This document shows, one piece after another, positions 62,521 to 64,000 of a stretch of 64,000 nt of DNA. A program made the position numbers and the translations under genes. Within the stretch, counting starts at the first letter, position 1, and each line of letters opens with the position of its first letter. Origin of the DNA: JBEVJK01 sp040510195 (GTDB lineage: Bacteria; Pseudomonadota; Alphaproteobacteria; Rhizobiales; Rhizobiaceae); assembly GCA_040510195.1 (NCBI GenBank), contig JBEVJK010000071.1:4249-68248 (forward strand), read 5' to 3'. Below the pieces are notes generated by a model, which saw nothing but the letters and a program-made list of their open reading frames with translations, ran no database searches and was not told the origin of the DNA.

Positions 62521-63036
62521 ATGAGCGTCTTATTCACGATCGGCTACGAAGGGTCGAATGTCGACGACTTCGTGAAAACGCTCCTGGCGAATGGCATCAA
62601 GCGTCTTGCAGACGTGCGTGCCTTAGCCTTATCCCGCAAGAGGGGATTTTCGAAGAAGTCGCTGGCCGACAGGCTTTTCGCCAATGGAATCGAGTATTTC
62701 CATCTCGTTCAACTCGGCAATCCTAAACCAGGACGAGAAGCGGCCCGCTCTGGAGACTACCACAGGTTTCATGCTATCTATCGGCTGCACCTCGATTCGA
62801 AGGCGTGCGAGGCCTCGCTCGAGGAACTGGCGAAGCTGGCCAAGGAGTTGCCGACGTGCTTGCTGTGCTTCGAGCGCGAGCCTCAATGCTGCCACAGGTC
62901 GATGGTGGCCGGAGCGATGAAGGCGTCCTACGACTTCGCCGTGGTCGACCTTTGTGTCGGCCATTCGGAGCAACCGAAGGACGACGCTCCAAGAAAGTCG
63001 AGTCACCATTCTCGTGAAGGCGCTTCCGCAGCCTAG
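62521..63036 (+). CDS. DUF488-family protein
   Basis: The 171 residues match DUF488: LFTIGYEGSNVDDFVKTLLA, ADVRALALSRKRGFSKKSLA and the cysteine motif LLCFEREPQCCHRSM. The last 25 or so residues read through the next gene and may be a frame extension. The molecular role of DUF488 is not established. It is outside the amine operon (76-base gap). Confidence 0.87.
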   Translation: MSVLFTIGYEGSNVDDFVKTLLANGIKRLADVRALALSRKRGFSKKSLADRLFANGIEYFHLVQLGNPKPGREAARSGDYHRFHAIYRLHLDSKACEASLEELAKLAKELPTCLLCFEREPQCCHRSMVAGAMKASYDFAVVDLCVGHSEQPKDDAPRKSSHHSREGASAA

Positions 63037-63739
63037 CAAGAGCCATGGCGAAACAGTTTGTTGCGCGGGAGTGACTGCGGGTCGGCAGTGGAAGCGATTG
63101 TTCCCGGTAAGGTACCGACAGTTGTCAGGTGAGAGTTCGTTCCGTCGTTGGGATTGGATCAAGTTTCGCTATTCCGTACCATCTCATGATGATCGCCCAG
63201 AAAGTTGCCGCGTGCATGAAGATAGCATCGCGCTCGACGGCGACTTGCCCAAGTCTCAGCGCGCCGCGCTCCTTGAACCAATGGTTCAGCCGTCAGTTCG
63301 GGCCGCAGCCGAGCAAGGCTACTCCCTTGCACTGATCCGTCCCCGCAACGCGTTGTTCTACTTTCGAACGAGGTCACATTCTGAGATCGAGCAGCAGAAG
63401 GGCGCGTTTCGTCGGGCAGCTGCGCAGACGTCCTTCCTCGATCGGGAACTAGCGGCCCTCGAGCCGACACCCTTTGAGTTTCGGTTCAAGTTCGAGGACG
63501 AGACGAAGCATGATTTCGAAAGTGGCGATTGGGAATCTCATGCGATGTTCTACAAGGCTCGAAGAAGGGGAGAGTCCGAGAAGCAAGTTCTCGATCGGAT
63601 GAGTCAGACGTTCAACGTCGAGTATCCGCAGGCCGGCATGGTCTTCGCAATCGGCAATCAAGTTGCCCGCCGGCATGTGTGGCAATTGCTTGGCGTGATC
63701 CGTCTCGACGAACCGCGCCAAGCAAGCCTCCCACTCTGA
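62954..63739 (+). CDS. Conserved hypothetical protein overlapping the DUF488 gene
   Basis: The 261 residues start at GTG 62954, giving an 83-base overlap; a GTG a little after 63000 would shorten it. The conserved part begins VTILVKALPQPSKSHGETVC and includes WKRLFPVRYRQLSG, DRELAALEPTPFEFRFKFED and MVFAIGNQVARRHVWQLLGV. I know of no function. From recall such a protein accompanies DUF488 in several genomes. Base composition here is lower in GC than the upstream operon, a hint of transfer. Confidence 0.75.
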   Translation: MSAIRSNRRTTLQESRVTILVKALPQPSKSHGETVCCAGVTAGRQWKRLFPVRYRQLSGESSFRRWDWIKFRYSVPSHDDRPESCRVHEDSIALDGDLPKSQRAALLEPMVQPSVRAAAEQGYSLALIRPRNALFYFRTRSHSEIEQQKGAFRRAAAQTSFLDRELAALEPTPFEFRFKFEDETKHDFESGDWESHAMFYKARRRGESEKQVLDRMSQTFNVEYPQAGMVFAIGNQVARRHVWQLLGVIRLDEPRQASLPL

Positions 63740-63757
63740 GAGACAGGCTCGCCCCCT

Positions 63758-64000
63758 TCACCCCAGAAAATCCTCGCGCTGCGGCGTGAAGCTGTCGACC
63801 AGCCGGCCGGGCGTCAGCGCCTTGACGCCGTGCACGACGTCCGGCGGCACGATGAAGCTGTCGCCCGCGTCGAGCGTGCGGGTCTCGCCGCCGACCGTCA
63901 CCTCGAAACGCCCTTGCGCGACATAGCTTGCCTGGACATGCGGGTGCGAATGCGGCGCTCCCACCGCGCCTTCCTCGAAAGCAAACTCCACCATCATCAG
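63758..64000 (-). CDS. Cupin-domain protein (5' end outside window)
   Basis: The frame runs from the edge to 63758; the N-terminus lies beyond 64000. Cupin motif 1 is HSHPHVQASYVAQGRFEV and motif 2 is AGDSFIVPPDVVHGVKAL. The end SFTPQREDFLG is typical of small single-cupin proteins. It is convergent with the gene ending at 63739. Confidence 0.85.
   Translation of the reverse strand: MMMVEFAFEEGAVGAPHSHPHVQASYVAQGRFEVTVGGETRTLDAGDSFIVPPDVVHGVKALTPGRLVDSFTPQREDFLG

Overview
The window reads as chromosome of a high-GC alphaproteobacterium, most likely Hyphomicrobiales (Rhizobiales). The grounds are strong codon bias, dense ABC-transporter operons for amines, peptides and sugars, a HWE/HisKA_2-type kinase, a small cspA with rhizobial-type small neighbours, and a GCATGATCCC...GGGATCATGC palindrome of a kind common in that order. 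The genus cannot be fixed from sequence alone. No rRNA, tRNA, IS element, prophage or CRISPR array was seen.

Layout. 1-6.5 kb: partial TPR/aspartyl-protease gene, B12-binding radical SAM protein, cold-shock gene with a clean terminator, three small proteins (one ParB-like) and an IlvD/Edd sugar-acid dehydratase. 6.5-13 kb (minus): a polyamine-type operon with a PuuB-like FAD oxidase, two Pot permeases, a binding protein, an XRE-cupin regulator, a PotA-like ATPase and a cupin; two related TTCA-N6-TGAA dyads lie in its two main gaps. 13-20 kb: SRPBCC protein, class III adenylate cyclase and a five-gene Dpp/Opp-type peptide transporter. 20-32 kb: sugar or sugar-acid catabolism with an RbsABC-type transporter, MBL-fold protein, dehydrogenase, FAH-family enzyme, Gfo/Idh oxidoreductase, ABM protein, PanE-like reductase, GntR regulator and the OtnC/OtnK pair. 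32-34.5 kb: msrA, a palindromic repeat and gamma-glutamyltransferase.

34.7-41.5 kb is the most unusual region. A LuxR-type regulator with a degenerate receiver domain is followed by two extremely Asp-rich proteins (one is 45% Asp, with Asp at every second residue and no basic residue at all), a PrtD-like type I secretion ATPase, a HlyD-like adaptor, and a third Asp-rich protein with DQD motifs. This looks like a dedicated secretion cassette for non-RTX acidic repeat proteins. A CPA2 antiporter and a three-gene histidine-kinase/response-regulator operon follow.

46.8-62.4 kb appears to be one regulon for uptake and breakdown of an unidentified amine: Rieske oxygenase, nitroreductase, class III aminotransferase, PotBCA transporter with a separate PotD-like protein, flavin amine oxidase, methyltransferase, BetI-like TetR regulator, two phytoene-dehydrogenase-like flavoproteins and a GcvT-like folate enzyme. 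Three near-identical 16-bp palindromes (TTGAATG-NN-TRTTCAA) sit in the three intergenic regions that would control it. A BrnA antitoxin with a frameshifted brnT is embedded in this block. The window closes with a DUF488 gene, an overlapping partner gene and a cupin cut by the edge.
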